A stretch of 50,895 nucleotides of DNA from an uncultured Eubacteriales bacterium. GTDB taxonomy: Bacteria; Bacillota; Clostridia; Christensenellales; Aristaeellaceae. A model generated the notes under the pieces. The model was given only the letters and a program-made list of their open reading frames with translations. It was not told the origin of the DNA and ran no database searches. Location of the stretch: assembly GCA_900553265.1 (NCBI GenBank), contig USDD01000003.1, forward strand, positions 1 to 50,895, written 5' to 3'. Below, piece by piece: positions 8,143 through 17,139 of this stretch (position 1 is the stretch's first letter; each line of letters opens with the position of its first letter). Made by a program: the position numbers and the translations under genes.

Positions 8143-9276
8143 TCAGTTTTTCGCGCGCCGGATCCGCAGCAGCAGCGCGCCATACAGCGCGCTGAGGGCA
8201 CCCCAGCGCAGAATCCTGCCCCAGAATTCCACGATGCGAAGCTCCCGCGTGCCCACTCGAACCAGTCTGGCCGAGTCGCCGGCGAGGTTCCAGAACACCG
8301 TCCTGAGCGACGACCATTCCACCACGTTTTCCGGCACCCATTCGGTGAAGGTGTACAGCGGCTGAATGGAGAAGGCCGCCAGCGCGTACAGCAGCGCCAG
8401 CAGCGCGCCGTAGCCGATCAGGCAGATTCCAAGGAACAAAAGCAGCGAGGGCGCGGCGGTCCTGAAGTAATTCCAGCGCAGTCTCTCCTGAAAGCGCCCC
8501 CAGCAGCGCGCCGCCGCGCCGTTCATCCGGCGCATCAGCCGGAAAATCACGCTCAGGCCGAACACGAGGAGCAGCATGCGCACGATCATCCGCTGGCGCA
8601 GCGCCTCCTTGCCGATGCTGATAAAGGAACCGTCCTGCTCCCAGTTGGCGCGCATGGTGGATTCGAACATCGTCCGCGCGCCGGTATTGGCGACGGGCAC
8701 GGCGATGAACAGCAGCTCGTCCCGGGCGTTCTGATTGGCGGACAGCAGCGGGACATAGGCGCTGTACTGCGCCGCCTCGCCCACGCTGCGCCGATGGCGA
8801 TACGCGCCCACCACGGCGTATTCCACGCCGTCGATGGTGGCCTTCGCGTCCTCGGGAAGCTCGGAGCCGAACAGCTGGAACGCCAGCTGCTCGTCCACCA
8901 TGGCGACCTTATCGCCCAGCTTCAGCTCCGTCTCGGTCAGCCGCCGCCCGGCGGTGAGAAACACCGGGTCGGCCTCGAACCAGCCCTCGCCCACGGCGTA
9001 GACCGCGCAGGTCTGGTTGACGCCGCCGGCGCTGACCGAGGCCTTTTCCGTCACGCCGCCGACGGCCAGCGCCGAGGTGCAGTCGGCCAGCGTGTCGGCC
9101 ACCTCGCGCTTCACGGTCAGCAGTTGGCTGACCGCCGCGTCCATCTCGCCCCTGGGAACCACCGCGTATTGCAGCAGCTCCCGCGTCGCGAGCAGGTTGC
9201 CCAGCGAAATCAGCATCATCACAGCGCCGACGACGAGCAATGCCCAGGCGGCGACGCCTTTTTTCTTCTTATTCAT
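8143..9276 (-). CDS. FtsX/MacB-like membrane protein with extracytoplasmic core domain
   Basis: A 377-aa membrane protein laid out like the FtsX/MacB permease family. There is one N-terminal membrane segment (about 9-30), a large extracytoplasmic domain of about 160 residues resembling the MacB periplasmic core domain, then three more membrane segments (about 225-242, 275-305, 350-370). The stretch LGDKVAMVDEQLAFQLFG followed by IDGVEYAVVGAYRH is typical of that core domain. It is the last gene of the eight-gene cluster, 12 bp after an HlyD-like adaptor, the usual partner of MacB. A MacB-type ATPase is not fused to it and is not present nearby. It may be an ATPase-less structural subunit. The family call is by architecture and motif resemblance only. 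Confidence 0.6.
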   Translation of the reverse strand: MNKKKKGVAAWALLVVGAVMMLISLGNLLATRELLQYAVVPRGEMDAAVSQLLTVKREVADTLADCTSALAVGGVTEKASVSAGGVNQTCAVYAVGEGWFEADPVFLTAGRRLTETELKLGDKVAMVDEQLAFQLFGSELPEDAKATIDGVEYAVVGAYRHRRSVGEAAQYSAYVPLLSANQNARDELLFIAVPVANTGARTMFESTMRANWEQDGSFISIGKEALRQRMIVRMLLLVFGLSVIFRLMRRMNGAAARCWGRFQERLRWNYFRTAAPSLLLFLGICLIGYGALLALLYALAAFSIQPLYTFTEWVPENVVEWSSLRTVFWNLAGDSARLVRVGTRELRIVEFWGRILRWGALSALYGALLLRIRRAKN

Positions 9277-9288
9277 GCTTCCTCCGCG

Positions 9289-10626
9289 TCAGTCGTCGTA
9301 CAGCATGACGGCGTCGCCGTCGTTGATCGGACGATCCTCCATGTAGGCGATGCTGTAATAGCCCACGTCCTCCTGAATGGACGCGACGCCGCCGGCCTCG
9401 GCCAGCACGGTGACGGACATCTTGTGCACGGTCATCTTGGAATTGCCGAAGTTGGAATAGGTCGTGTCCACGGTGTAGATGTAGCGGTCGGTTCCGCTGC
9501 CGTGGACGGCGCTGGCGGAGAGCAGCGTGGTCTGCTGTTTGGCACGGTTGACCAGCACCAGCGGCGTGTCCTCCACGGTCATGGAATAGACGCTGCCCAT
9601 GGACTGGATGATGTCGTCCGTCAGCTCCACGTCGGCGTACTTCTTGCCCTCCGCGTCCATGCCCACGCTGAGCACCTTGGTCTCCAGAGAGCCGTAGCGG
9701 TCGGAGGAGACGGTGACGGTCATGCCCTCGGCCACGTTCTTCTCCACGCCCGTCAGATCGGCGCGCAGCACCGGCGACGCACCCTCCTTGTTGACGCTGA
9801 ACAGCGCGCCGGAGCCGTCGTAGGTGTCGCCCTCCTTGACCAGCACCTCGGCGATGTAGCCGTCCCGGGGCGCGGTGATGGCCTGCACGCTGCCGCTGAG
9901 CTCGCCCAGCGCCTGCATCTTGCGCTCGGCCTCGGACATGGCGTCCTGATAGCCGCGCTTGGAGCTGATGTACGTCCACACCGCGTCGTCGGGCATGTAG
10001 CGCTCGGCGGCGTTCATCTGCTCGGTGGCCGTCTGCTCGGCCTGAGCCCTGGCGCGGTAGTCCTCGATGGCGGCGATCAGATCCTCGCTCGCGCCCTCGG
10101 GAGTGCCCTCGTCAGGCAGCGTCAGCTTCTCGCGGTTGAGCAGCGTCTCCATGGCGATCTTCGCCGCCACGGTTTCCTTCTTCGCGTCGCGCAGCGCAAA
10201 GTACGCGGCGGCGTAGATTTCGTCCGACTTGCGCAGGCGGATGCTGCCGTTCTTGCTCTCCAGCTGCAAAAGCGCGTCCAGCGCCTCGTCGTAGCTGTTC
10301 TGATACTGCTTCATGGTCGCGTCGTAGTCGGCCACGCCGGCCTCCACCACCACGTCGCCCTCCTTGACGGTGTAGCCCGGGCGGAAATTGACCTTGGTGA
10401 TCTTCAGCGTCTGGCCCTCGCCCAGCTCGAAGCCGATGGCCTCCGTCTCCGGAAAGACCAGCTTGCCCGTCAGCTCGGTCTTTTCCTCCAGCCGACCGGT
10501 CTTGCCCTGAGTGATCTTGACCTTGGCCGTGGTAATGGTCTTGATGGTTCCGGAGAAGAACATGCACAGCGCCACGAAGATCGCCAGCACCACCAGTCCG
10601 CGAACCGCAAATTTCTTCAGATTCAT
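9289..10626 (-). CDS. HlyD-family adaptor (membrane fusion protein), membrane-anchored
   Basis: A 445-aa adaptor with an uncleaved N-terminal anchor (about residues 9-27: VRGLVVLAIFVALCMFF). It is followed by the split lipoyl/barrel-sandwich halves of membrane fusion proteins: GRLEEKTELTGKLVFPE near the N-terminus and APRDGYIAEVLVKEGDTYDGSG after a helical hairpin of about 130 residues. A C-terminal beta-barrel region follows. The open frame continues upstream through the permease gene. The start at 10626 is chosen because of the ribosome site TAGGAG, the anchor that follows, and the 11-bp gap to the preceding gene. In Firmicutes such adaptors couple exporters of the YknXYZ/MacAB type; here the partner is the FtsX-like protein downstream. 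Confidence 0.82.
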   Translation of the reverse strand: MNLKKFAVRGLVVLAIFVALCMFFSGTIKTITTAKVKITQGKTGRLEEKTELTGKLVFPETEAIGFELGEGQTLKITKVNFRPGYTVKEGDVVVEAGVADYDATMKQYQNSYDEALDALLQLESKNGSIRLRKSDEIYAAAYFALRDAKKETVAAKIAMETLLNREKLTLPDEGTPEGASEDLIAAIEDYRARAQAEQTATEQMNAAERYMPDDAVWTYISSKRGYQDAMSEAERKMQALGELSGSVQAITAPRDGYIAEVLVKEGDTYDGSGALFSVNKEGASPVLRADLTGVEKNVAEGMTVTVSSDRYGSLETKVLSVGMDAEGKKYADVELTDDIIQSMGSVYSMTVEDTPLVLVNRAKQQTTLLSASAVHGSGTDRYIYTVDTTYSNFGNSKMTVHKMSVTVLAEAGGVASIQEDVGYYSIAYMEDRPINDGDAVMLYDD

Positions 10627-10637
10627 CGTGCTCACTC

Positions 10638-11507
10638 CTATTTCAGCTCCGTCAGTTGGATGCCGGTCAGAATATCCTTCAGGAAATACAGGTAGACGAA
10701 CAGCGCGGGGAGAATGTAGATCGCCGCGCCGGCGAACTCGATGCCCGTGCTCTGGCTGACCAGCTGGTTGAACATCACCGACAGCGGCTGAAGCTCGGTC
10801 TGCTGGCTCAGATAGGTCATGGGCTGCTCCACCAGATTCCAGCAATCCGCGAAGGACAGCGCCACCGCCGCGCCGATCACCGGGCGGCACACGGGCAGCA
10901 CGATGTGGATATAGCCGCGAATCGTGCCCGCGCCGTCCATCTGGGCGGCCTCCAGCAGCTCGTTGGGCAGGCCCACCATGAACTGGCGCAGCAGGAACAC
11001 GTAAAACGGCGAAAACCACATGGGCAGAATCACCGCCCACACCGTGTTCAGCAGGCCCATCTGTCTCAGCGTCAGCACATTGGGCACCATCGTCACCTGA
11101 AAGGGCAGCAGCATCAGCATCAGGATGCCGAAGAAGATCGCGTCCCGGCCGCGGAATTCAAAGCGGCTCAGCGCGTAGGCCAGCATGGGAACGACGACCG
11201 CCTGTCCCAACAGGATCATCACCGTGTAGAACACGGAGTTGACGAACATGCGCAGGATGGACGTGTCGCGAATCAGGATTTCATAATACTGGCTCAGGGA
11301 GAACATCCGCGGCGAGAGCTTCACGTCCATCCACGCGGACTCGTCGTAGCTGCCGCGGGTCTGCATGTAGGCCTTGATCTCCGTCGGGGAGAAGAACGAA
11401 TACAGCATCGTCACCACGATGGGAATCAGCATCAGCACCGCCAGCAGCATCAGCAGCGTGCGCGTGCCCACGCGCCGCTCCCGAAGGGTTTTTTTCTGCG
11501 TTTTCAT
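10638..11507 (-). CDS. Carbohydrate ABC transporter permease, MalG type
   Basis: One of two inner-membrane subunits of a sugar-type ABC importer (CUT1 family). The 289-aa protein has six membrane segments beginning at about 17-38 and the ATPase-docking EAA loop LLEAAQMDGAGTIRGYIHIV at about 184-203. It ends in a short LTELK tail, as in MalG. It lies 12 bp downstream of the MalF-type gene and 11 bp upstream of the adaptor gene, so all share one transcript. No cognate ATPase is in the window; many Firmicute CUT1 importers share an unlinked MsmX-type ATPase. The substrate is unknown. Confidence 0.93.
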   Translation of the reverse strand: MKTQKKTLRERRVGTRTLLMLLAVLMLIPIVVTMLYSFFSPTEIKAYMQTRGSYDESAWMDVKLSPRMFSLSQYYEILIRDTSILRMFVNSVFYTVMILLGQAVVVPMLAYALSRFEFRGRDAIFFGILMLMLLPFQVTMVPNVLTLRQMGLLNTVWAVILPMWFSPFYVFLLRQFMVGLPNELLEAAQMDGAGTIRGYIHIVLPVCRPVIGAAVALSFADCWNLVEQPMTYLSQQTELQPLSVMFNQLVSQSTGIEFAGAAIYILPALFVYLYFLKDILTGIQLTELK

Positions 11508-11519
11508 CGGGCGGCCTCC

Positions 11520-12374
11520 TTAGCTGAACTTGCGCTGCAGCGCGCGCTGAAGCAGGAACAGCGCGCCGAAGAGCGCAAAGACGATCAGCGCAAAGCTGTA
11601 CGCCGCCGTCGTGACGTTCTGATAGTTGAGCTTTCCATACATATTGTTCATGTAATTCTGAAGCGTGTAGACGGCCTCGTCGGGATACGCGCCGCCGATG
11701 AAATAGACCTCCTTGAAAATCTTGAAGGCGTTGATCCACTCCAGAATGATGATGAGGAACGCGGAGGGCACGATCATCGGCAGCGTGATGCCGAAGGTCT
11801 GCCGCCAGAAGCCCGCGCCCTCCAGCCGCGCGTATTCATACAGCGGCTCGGGGATGGCCTGCAGCGCCGCCATGAAGATGACCACGGCGAAGCCCAGATT
11901 CTTCCATACGAAAAGCAGGATGATGGGCACGCGCAGCTCCGCGCCCTGCAGCCAGATGACCCGCGCAAGACCCAGCCCGCTGAGCATGCGGTTGACCACG
12001 CCGCCGTAATCGAACAGCAAAAGCCAGATCAGCAGCATGGCCGACGAGGGCATCAGATACGGAAGCAGAATGCTGTTTCGGAAGAACGCGCCGTTGGGGC
12101 GCAGCCGGTTCAGCAGCGCCGCGATGACGAAGGACAGCACCCACACCAGCGGCGCGCAGATCAGCGAGAGGATCATGGTGTTCTTCAGGCCCAGCAGAAA
12201 CATGGGGTTTTTCCAGATATTGACATAGTTGGTCAGCCCGACGAAGGAATTCTTATAGCTGCCGTCCGTCAGGCTGTACCATACGCCCCCGACGAAGGGG
12301 ATGACGTAAAACAGCATCAGTCCCGCCAGTCCGGGCGCGAGAAACAGCCAGACCGACTTCTTTTTGTGGAACAA
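11520..12374 (-). CDS. Carbohydrate ABC transporter permease, MalF type
   Basis: Partner of the MalG-type permease in a CUT1 importer. The 284-aa protein has six membrane segments, starting with WLFLAPGLAGLMLFYVIPF (about 9-27), and the EAA loop YEYARLEGAGFWRQTFGITL at about 179-198. The size is typical of Firmicute MalF-type proteins, which lack the large MalF periplasmic loop. It is separated from the upstream solute-binding protein gene by 72 bp that contain a very strong hairpin (12394-12428), likely a device that lowers permease expression relative to the binding protein. Confidence 0.93.
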   Translation of the reverse strand: MFHKKKSVWLFLAPGLAGLMLFYVIPFVGGVWYSLTDGSYKNSFVGLTNYVNIWKNPMFLLGLKNTMILSLICAPLVWVLSFVIAALLNRLRPNGAFFRNSILLPYLMPSSAMLLIWLLLFDYGGVVNRMLSGLGLARVIWLQGAELRVPIILLFVWKNLGFAVVIFMAALQAIPEPLYEYARLEGAGFWRQTFGITLPMIVPSAFLIIILEWINAFKIFKEVYFIGGAYPDEAVYTLQNYMNNMYGKLNYQNVTTAAYSFALIVFALFGALFLLQRALQRKFS

Positions 12375-12393
12375 CGGGAACCCTCCCTATCGC

Positions 12394-12428
12394 GGCGGAC
12401 GCGCGCGGCTTTCTCCGCGCGCGCCGCC
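12394..12428 (-). other. Intercistronic hairpin after the second solute-binding protein gene
   Basis: GGCGG-A-CGCGCGCGG (12394-12408) pairs with CCGCGCGCG-CCGCC (12415-12428): 14 pairs with one bulged A and a 6-base loop. No T-run follows in the direction of transcription. A stem of this kind between binding-protein and permease genes typically protects the upstream mRNA or attenuates the downstream part. Confidence 0.7.
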
Positions 12429-12446
12429 AGATTTGGCCCGGAAGGC

Positions 12447-14720
12447 TCAGTAGCCCTCCATCTGCATCATGCGCACCTTTTTGTCCACGCCCTCGAGAAA
12501 CTTGCCGGCGTCGATCTGATGGTTCAGATACTGCTGCATCAGCTCCGAGGCCTCGCCGCTGGAATCCTGATACAGCCAGTTGCCCTGAGCCACGGCGAGA
12601 TGCTCCGCCGCGGCGCGATACCAGTCGATCTTCGCCTGGGAGACCTGCCACCTGTCCTCCTCGGCCTGCTCCACCCAGCGCTGCGCGCTCTTCAGATCCT
12701 CCTCGAGCATCTGCTTGTCCGCGTCGGCCGCCTCGTCGTACCGCTTCTGCGCGTTGGCGAGGTATTCCTGAGCGTTCTTGAGGTTTTCCTCTCCATAGCG
12801 GTTCGCGATCGGCTCGTTCAGGTCGGGATCGAAGTTGTACCAGACGCTCTCGTCCACGCAGTCCGCCAGCGTCTCCAAAAAGGCGATGGCTTCGTCCGCG
12901 TGCTCGGAGAAGGGATTGACGAACGCCACGGACAGCCTGACCGCGAAGACCGGCTCCGTGCCCGCGTCCATGGACATGAGGACGGGCGTGGAGCTGGTGT
13001 AATAGGGGCCGAGGTTCGCGTTGACGCCCATCTCGAACAGCTGCGTGCCGCCGTCGTCCCCGCCGAAGGAGAATCCCCCGACGCTTTCGTCGTCGGAGGC
13101 CTCCTCCAGACCCAGCGCCTGGAAGTCGACCCTGTCCAGCTTGTCCATCAGCGAGCGGAGCAGCTCGGTGTTGTAGCTGGGCACGTCCATGGTGGCGTTG
13201 ACATAGTTCTGATAGTCCTCAAAGATCATGTAGAACAGCTGCCAGCGGACGTTCTCCACGTCCATTCCGTCGTAAGTGAACGTCACGCTGCCGTCCGAGG
13301 GCCAGCGCCCGGGCAGATCGTTGATCAGGAAGTCCAGAAAATCCGACCAGTTGGCGGGCACGTCCTCCAGCGTCAGCCCCAGCTTCTCCAGCGCCTTTTC
13401 GTTCACGCCGAGGCAGCTGGCGCTTAAGTCCACCGGCAGAGCCACCAGACGGCCGTCGCGCTGAACGCTCTCCTGAATCGCGGGATACATTTTGGCCACG
13501 CGCTGCGTCAGCTTTTCGCTGCCGTCCAGCTCGGCCATGAAGCCGCGCTCCTTCAGCGCGTTGTAGGAGGAATAGCCCATGTCCACGATGTACACGTCCA
13601 CGTCCGGCGCGCGGTTCATCATGTTCTCCACCACTTTGGCCATCTCGTTGTAGTCGTGGCTGACGCTGATGGACGTGTTGCCATGGGCGTTGGTGTAGGC
13701 GAAGTTCGCGTCGGTGGTCGCGTCCAGCCAGCTGCTGTCCACCACCTTCAGCCGCACGTCGGCCTGGGTCGTGGGATGGAGATTGCGGATCACCGTGGCC
13801 TGATAGCTGCAATAGACGTAGTACTGGCCCTGCCAGATCATGCCCGGCTGATTGCTGTACACGTCGATGGGCATGTCGTTCACGCCCTCGCCCACGGCCG
13901 CCTTGCCGCCGTCCAGAACCAGCGGGCAGATTTCGCCGTTGGACACCGCGTAGATTTCGCCGGTCTCCGCGTCCGCGGCGTAGCCCTGGGCATTCAGACT
14001 GCTGTCCACCTCGCCCAGCTTCTGCGCCGAGCCGTCAGTGACGGAATAGGTCAGCAGCTGTATGCCGCTCACGCCGTAATTATTGTAGGCGATGAACACG
14101 CGGCCGTCGGGATAGGCGCTGAACATGCCGTAGCCGTCGCCGCCGATCTCAATGCGCTGCATCTTCATGGTCTCCAGATCCAGCGCCCACATCTCGTCGC
14201 CGCTCCCTCCATAAAGGCTGCCGTAGAGCGCGCCGCCGGAGTACACGGCGTTCTGCAGCACGTTCATGTAGGTATCGGCGCCGCTCTCCTCGGTCATCTC
14301 CTCGGGCCACTCCACCTCCCGGGCGAGGGTCTGCGTCGCCGTGCCGTCGTCGTTAAAGTTCACGTCGCAGATGCAGCCGCTTTGGATGGTGCTGTGCTCG
14401 CCGTCATTTTCAATGATCGCCGTGAGCACGTGCAGGCCGCTGTCGTCGGCGTAATAGATTCCGTTGGAGCTCAGAAAGGACGACTCCACGTCCATCGGCA
14501 CGGCGTTCTGAAGATCGTAGGCCTTCACGTCCGTGTCGCCGATGTGATAGGTATACAGCTTGTCGTAGCTCACCAGCACCAGCGTGTCGCCCATGGGCAC
14601 CGCGCTCATCACGCTGTACTCTTCGCCGCGCGCGATGGCCGCGTCACCCTCGGCGGCCAGCGCGGCCATGGGCGCCAGCAGAAGCGCCAGCATGGTCAGA
14701 AGCGCCAGAACCTTCTTCAT
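12447..14720 (-). CDS. Large extracellular solute-binding protein, second paralogue
   Basis: A 757-aa secreted protein. The signal peptide is MKKVLALLTMLALLLAPMAALA, with a signal peptidase I site (ALA-A) and no lipobox cysteine, unusual for a Firmicute binding protein. Residues about 25-310 are rich in short repeated beta patterns (for example LYTYHIGDTDVKAYDL and MWALDLETMKMQRIEIGG) and resemble a beta-propeller. Residues about 320-757 resemble CUT1 solute-binding proteins, ending in the typical LMQQYLNHQIDAGKFLEGVD and KKVRMMQMEGY. Normal members of that class are 420-560 aa, so the N-terminal module is an addition. A charged helical segment (about 655-705) looks like a coiled-coil insertion. 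It follows its paralogue at 14818-17097 in the same operon. Confidence 0.8.
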   Translation of the reverse strand: MKKVLALLTMLALLLAPMAALAAEGDAAIARGEEYSVMSAVPMGDTLVLVSYDKLYTYHIGDTDVKAYDLQNAVPMDVESSFLSSNGIYYADDSGLHVLTAIIENDGEHSTIQSGCICDVNFNDDGTATQTLAREVEWPEEMTEESGADTYMNVLQNAVYSGGALYGSLYGGSGDEMWALDLETMKMQRIEIGGDGYGMFSAYPDGRVFIAYNNYGVSGIQLLTYSVTDGSAQKLGEVDSSLNAQGYAADAETGEIYAVSNGEICPLVLDGGKAAVGEGVNDMPIDVYSNQPGMIWQGQYYVYCSYQATVIRNLHPTTQADVRLKVVDSSWLDATTDANFAYTNAHGNTSISVSHDYNEMAKVVENMMNRAPDVDVYIVDMGYSSYNALKERGFMAELDGSEKLTQRVAKMYPAIQESVQRDGRLVALPVDLSASCLGVNEKALEKLGLTLEDVPANWSDFLDFLINDLPGRWPSDGSVTFTYDGMDVENVRWQLFYMIFEDYQNYVNATMDVPSYNTELLRSLMDKLDRVDFQALGLEEASDDESVGGFSFGGDDGGTQLFEMGVNANLGPYYTSSTPVLMSMDAGTEPVFAVRLSVAFVNPFSEHADEAIAFLETLADCVDESVWYNFDPDLNEPIANRYGEENLKNAQEYLANAQKRYDEAADADKQMLEEDLKSAQRWVEQAEEDRWQVSQAKIDWYRAAAEHLAVAQGNWLYQDSSGEASELMQQYLNHQIDAGKFLEGVDKKVRMMQMEGY

Positions 14721-14741
14721 ATTTCTACCTCCTCATGAGCA

Positions 14742-14787
14742 TTGCCGCGCCGCCGCGGCGAACCCCTTCCCTTTGGCGGCGCGGCAA
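14742..14787 (-). other. Intercistronic hairpin after the first solute-binding protein gene
   Basis: TTGCCGCGCCGCC (14742-14754) and GGCGGCGCGGCAA (14775-14787) form a perfect 13-bp stem with a 20-base loop. It lies between the two binding-protein genes. Like the hairpin at 12394-12428 it lacks a T-run and sits directly after a binding-protein stop codon, so the arrangement is repeated. Confidence 0.7.
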
Positions 14788-14817
14788 ACTTGAATTCAGA
14801 TCAGGTTTTCCGCGGGA

Positions 14818-17097
14818 TCAATAGCCCTCCATCATGCGCATGCGCACCTTGCGGTCGACCTCCTGCATCAGCTTGTCCGCGGTGATTTTGCCGTCGACAT
14901 ACTGCTGCACCAGATCGTATGCGTCGCCGCTGCTGCCGTCGTCGCCGCTGTCGTAGAGCCAGTTGGGGCAGCTGTACACGAAGTACTGTGCGTTTTCATG
15001 GATCCAGTTCAGATCGTCCTGAGAAATCGAGTAGAAGTTATCCGCCTCGTAGCTGTCCAGATTCTGCTGCGCGTTGGCCAGCTGCTCCTCGTAGCTCTGA
15101 CGGTCGACCTCCTCGCAGTTTTCCAGCTGCTTCTTGCACTGATCAACCCAGTCCTTCGCGGAGGCGAGGCCCTGCTCGTAGTTGGGATTCTCCACCGGCT
15201 CGGTCACGTCCTGACAGTAGGTCGCCAGCTTCGCGTCGTCCATGTTCTGCGCCAGCGTCTCCATGAACTCCAGCGCCAGATCCTGATGCTCGGAGAAGGG
15301 ATTGATGAACGCCACCGTGCCGTCGACGTTCAGATAGCGGGGCGTGTTCGGCGTCAGCGCCATGACCAGCGGCAGCTGATTCTTCGTGATGCCCCGCAGA
15401 GACATGCCCATGTTCAGCTGAAGGAGGCACTCGTTGTCATTGTAATCGGGGGTATAGTCGTCGCGCTGAACGTCCTCGTCGGTGGGCTGACCCAGCGCCG
15501 CGAAGTCGATCTGCTCCAGCTTGCGCAGAATCTCGATCATCTCCTGCGCGGAGACAGCGTTGGGATCCGCGTTCAGCGTCTGCTGATAGCACTGGAAGAT
15601 CATGGAGAACAGGCTCCAGCGCGCGCCGGTGTCCGTCGTGTAGGGATCCAGCAGGCGCACCGAGCCGTCCGCGGGCAGCCTGTCCGCAAGGTTCGCGATG
15701 AAGTCCAGCATGTCCGACCAGTTGGCGGGCACGTCGGCGGCGGTCAGACCCAGCTTTTCCAGCGCCGCGGCGTTGACATAGGGCAGCCAGAAGGTCTCGT
15801 CCACCGGCAGCATGGCCAGCTTGCCGTTCACGCTGAGCTGCTCGCGAATGGCGTCGTACAGGCGGCCGCTCAGCTGGTCAATGGTCTCGCTGCCGCCGAC
15901 GTCGGCGATGTAGCCGCGAGTGCGCACCGCCTCAAAGTCCGAGGTGGAGGTCTGCATAATGTAAACGTCCACGTCGGCGGAGCGGTTCATCATGTCGTCC
16001 ACGAGGGAGCTCGCGTCGTTGTAATCCCGGGAGAGCACGGCGGAAACCTCGCCGTGTTCGTTGGAGAACTGATAGAACGCGTCGGTCACGGTGTCGGCAT
16101 AGGAGTTGTCGTACACCTTCAGCCGCGTTCCGCGCTCCCCCGCCGCGTTGACATTGCGCAGCACGTAGGTGCTGTACTGGGAGCAGGCGTAGAAGCCGCC
16201 GGTGAGGATGGACGCGGGAGAATCGGTGTAGTCCAGCGGCATGTCGCTCACGCTCTCGCCCACGGTTCCCGTGGCGGGATCAATCTCGAAGATTTCGCCC
16301 GCGCGGGTGAAATAGGTCTTGCCGCTGTCCATGTCGGTGGCAATGCCCGCATAGCTGACATACTGCTCCACGTCGGCCTCGCACAGCGTCTGCGCCGCGT
16401 CCGCGGCGGGATCGTAGGCGATGAAGGCGATGCGGTTGCGCTGCTCGTCGGTGTAGGCGGTAATCAGCACGCGGCCCTCGGTGTAGGACGTGACGCTCAG
16501 CACGGTGCTCTGCAAATCGCCCAGCGCGCAGTCCTGCGCCGTGCCGTCGGCCAGATTCATGCGCCTGAAGAGAGACGTTCCGTTGTCGCCGTAGGTGCGC
16601 AGCACCATCCACGCGCCGGTGGAGGCGTAAGTGTCCAGATAGACGTCGCCGGGGTTGTCCATCACTGTGCTCCAGTCGATGGGATACAGCTCCTCGGCCG
16701 AGGCCGATTCGCCGTCGAAGGTGATCTTGTACATGGCGCTCTGCATGGCGGTGGTATCGCCGCTGTAGTCGTAGTCCATGCGCAGCGCCAGCAGCGCGTC
16801 GCCGCCGTTGAGCAGCAGATAGTTGGTGTAGCCGTTCATGGGGTTCTCCGTATCCGGGCCGATCTGAATCGCATAGGACTTCGGCTCCGACTCGCCCGCC
16901 TTCTGCGCCACCAGCGTCTTGCCATCCTCCAGAATCATGTACAGCGAATCGCCCATGCCGCAGGAGCTGCGGATGCCCTCACCCAGAACGCCCTGTCCGT
17001 CGTCGGACCGGGTGATGATCAGATCGCCCTGCGCCGCCAGCGCCGGAACGGCGGCCAGCAGCACCATGCAGAGCAGCAGTGAAATCAGCTTCTTCAT
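14818..17097 (-). CDS. Large extracellular solute-binding protein, first paralogue
   Basis: A 759-aa paralogue of the next gene with the same plan. The signal peptide is MKKLISLLLCMVLLAAVPALA, cleaved at ALA-A; the Cys at residue 10 is inside the hydrophobic core and is not a lipobox. An N-terminal beta-propeller-like half is followed by a CUT1-type binding domain. Shared signatures include DVPANWSDMLDFI, VAFINPFSEHQDLALEFMETL, a charged helical insertion, and the C-terminal LVQQYVDGKITADKLMQEVD followed by RKVRMRMMEGY. Two closely spaced paralogues for one permease pair suggest two ligands or a heteromeric sensor. The lack of lipidation means the proteins are either released or held by partners such as the HlyD-like adaptors. 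The ligand cannot be predicted. Confidence 0.8.
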   Translation of the reverse strand: MKKLISLLLCMVLLAAVPALAAQGDLIITRSDDGQGVLGEGIRSSCGMGDSLYMILEDGKTLVAQKAGESEPKSYAIQIGPDTENPMNGYTNYLLLNGGDALLALRMDYDYSGDTTAMQSAMYKITFDGESASAEELYPIDWSTVMDNPGDVYLDTYASTGAWMVLRTYGDNGTSLFRRMNLADGTAQDCALGDLQSTVLSVTSYTEGRVLITAYTDEQRNRIAFIAYDPAADAAQTLCEADVEQYVSYAGIATDMDSGKTYFTRAGEIFEIDPATGTVGESVSDMPLDYTDSPASILTGGFYACSQYSTYVLRNVNAAGERGTRLKVYDNSYADTVTDAFYQFSNEHGEVSAVLSRDYNDASSLVDDMMNRSADVDVYIMQTSTSDFEAVRTRGYIADVGGSETIDQLSGRLYDAIREQLSVNGKLAMLPVDETFWLPYVNAAALEKLGLTAADVPANWSDMLDFIANLADRLPADGSVRLLDPYTTDTGARWSLFSMIFQCYQQTLNADPNAVSAQEMIEILRKLEQIDFAALGQPTDEDVQRDDYTPDYNDNECLLQLNMGMSLRGITKNQLPLVMALTPNTPRYLNVDGTVAFINPFSEHQDLALEFMETLAQNMDDAKLATYCQDVTEPVENPNYEQGLASAKDWVDQCKKQLENCEEVDRQSYEEQLANAQQNLDSYEADNFYSISQDDLNWIHENAQYFVYSCPNWLYDSGDDGSSGDAYDLVQQYVDGKITADKLMQEVDRKVRMRMMEGY

Positions 17098-17139
17098 TTT
17101 CTTTCCCTCCCTTGTCGCTTCGGTTCAAATGGAAAACTC

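Noticed and set aside
8077..17082. Several long plus-strand open frames (8077-10695, 10656-13427, 14998-17082)
   Set aside because: All are opposite well-supported minus-strand genes and have His/Arg/Gln-rich, domain-free translations typical of shadows in GC-rich DNA.
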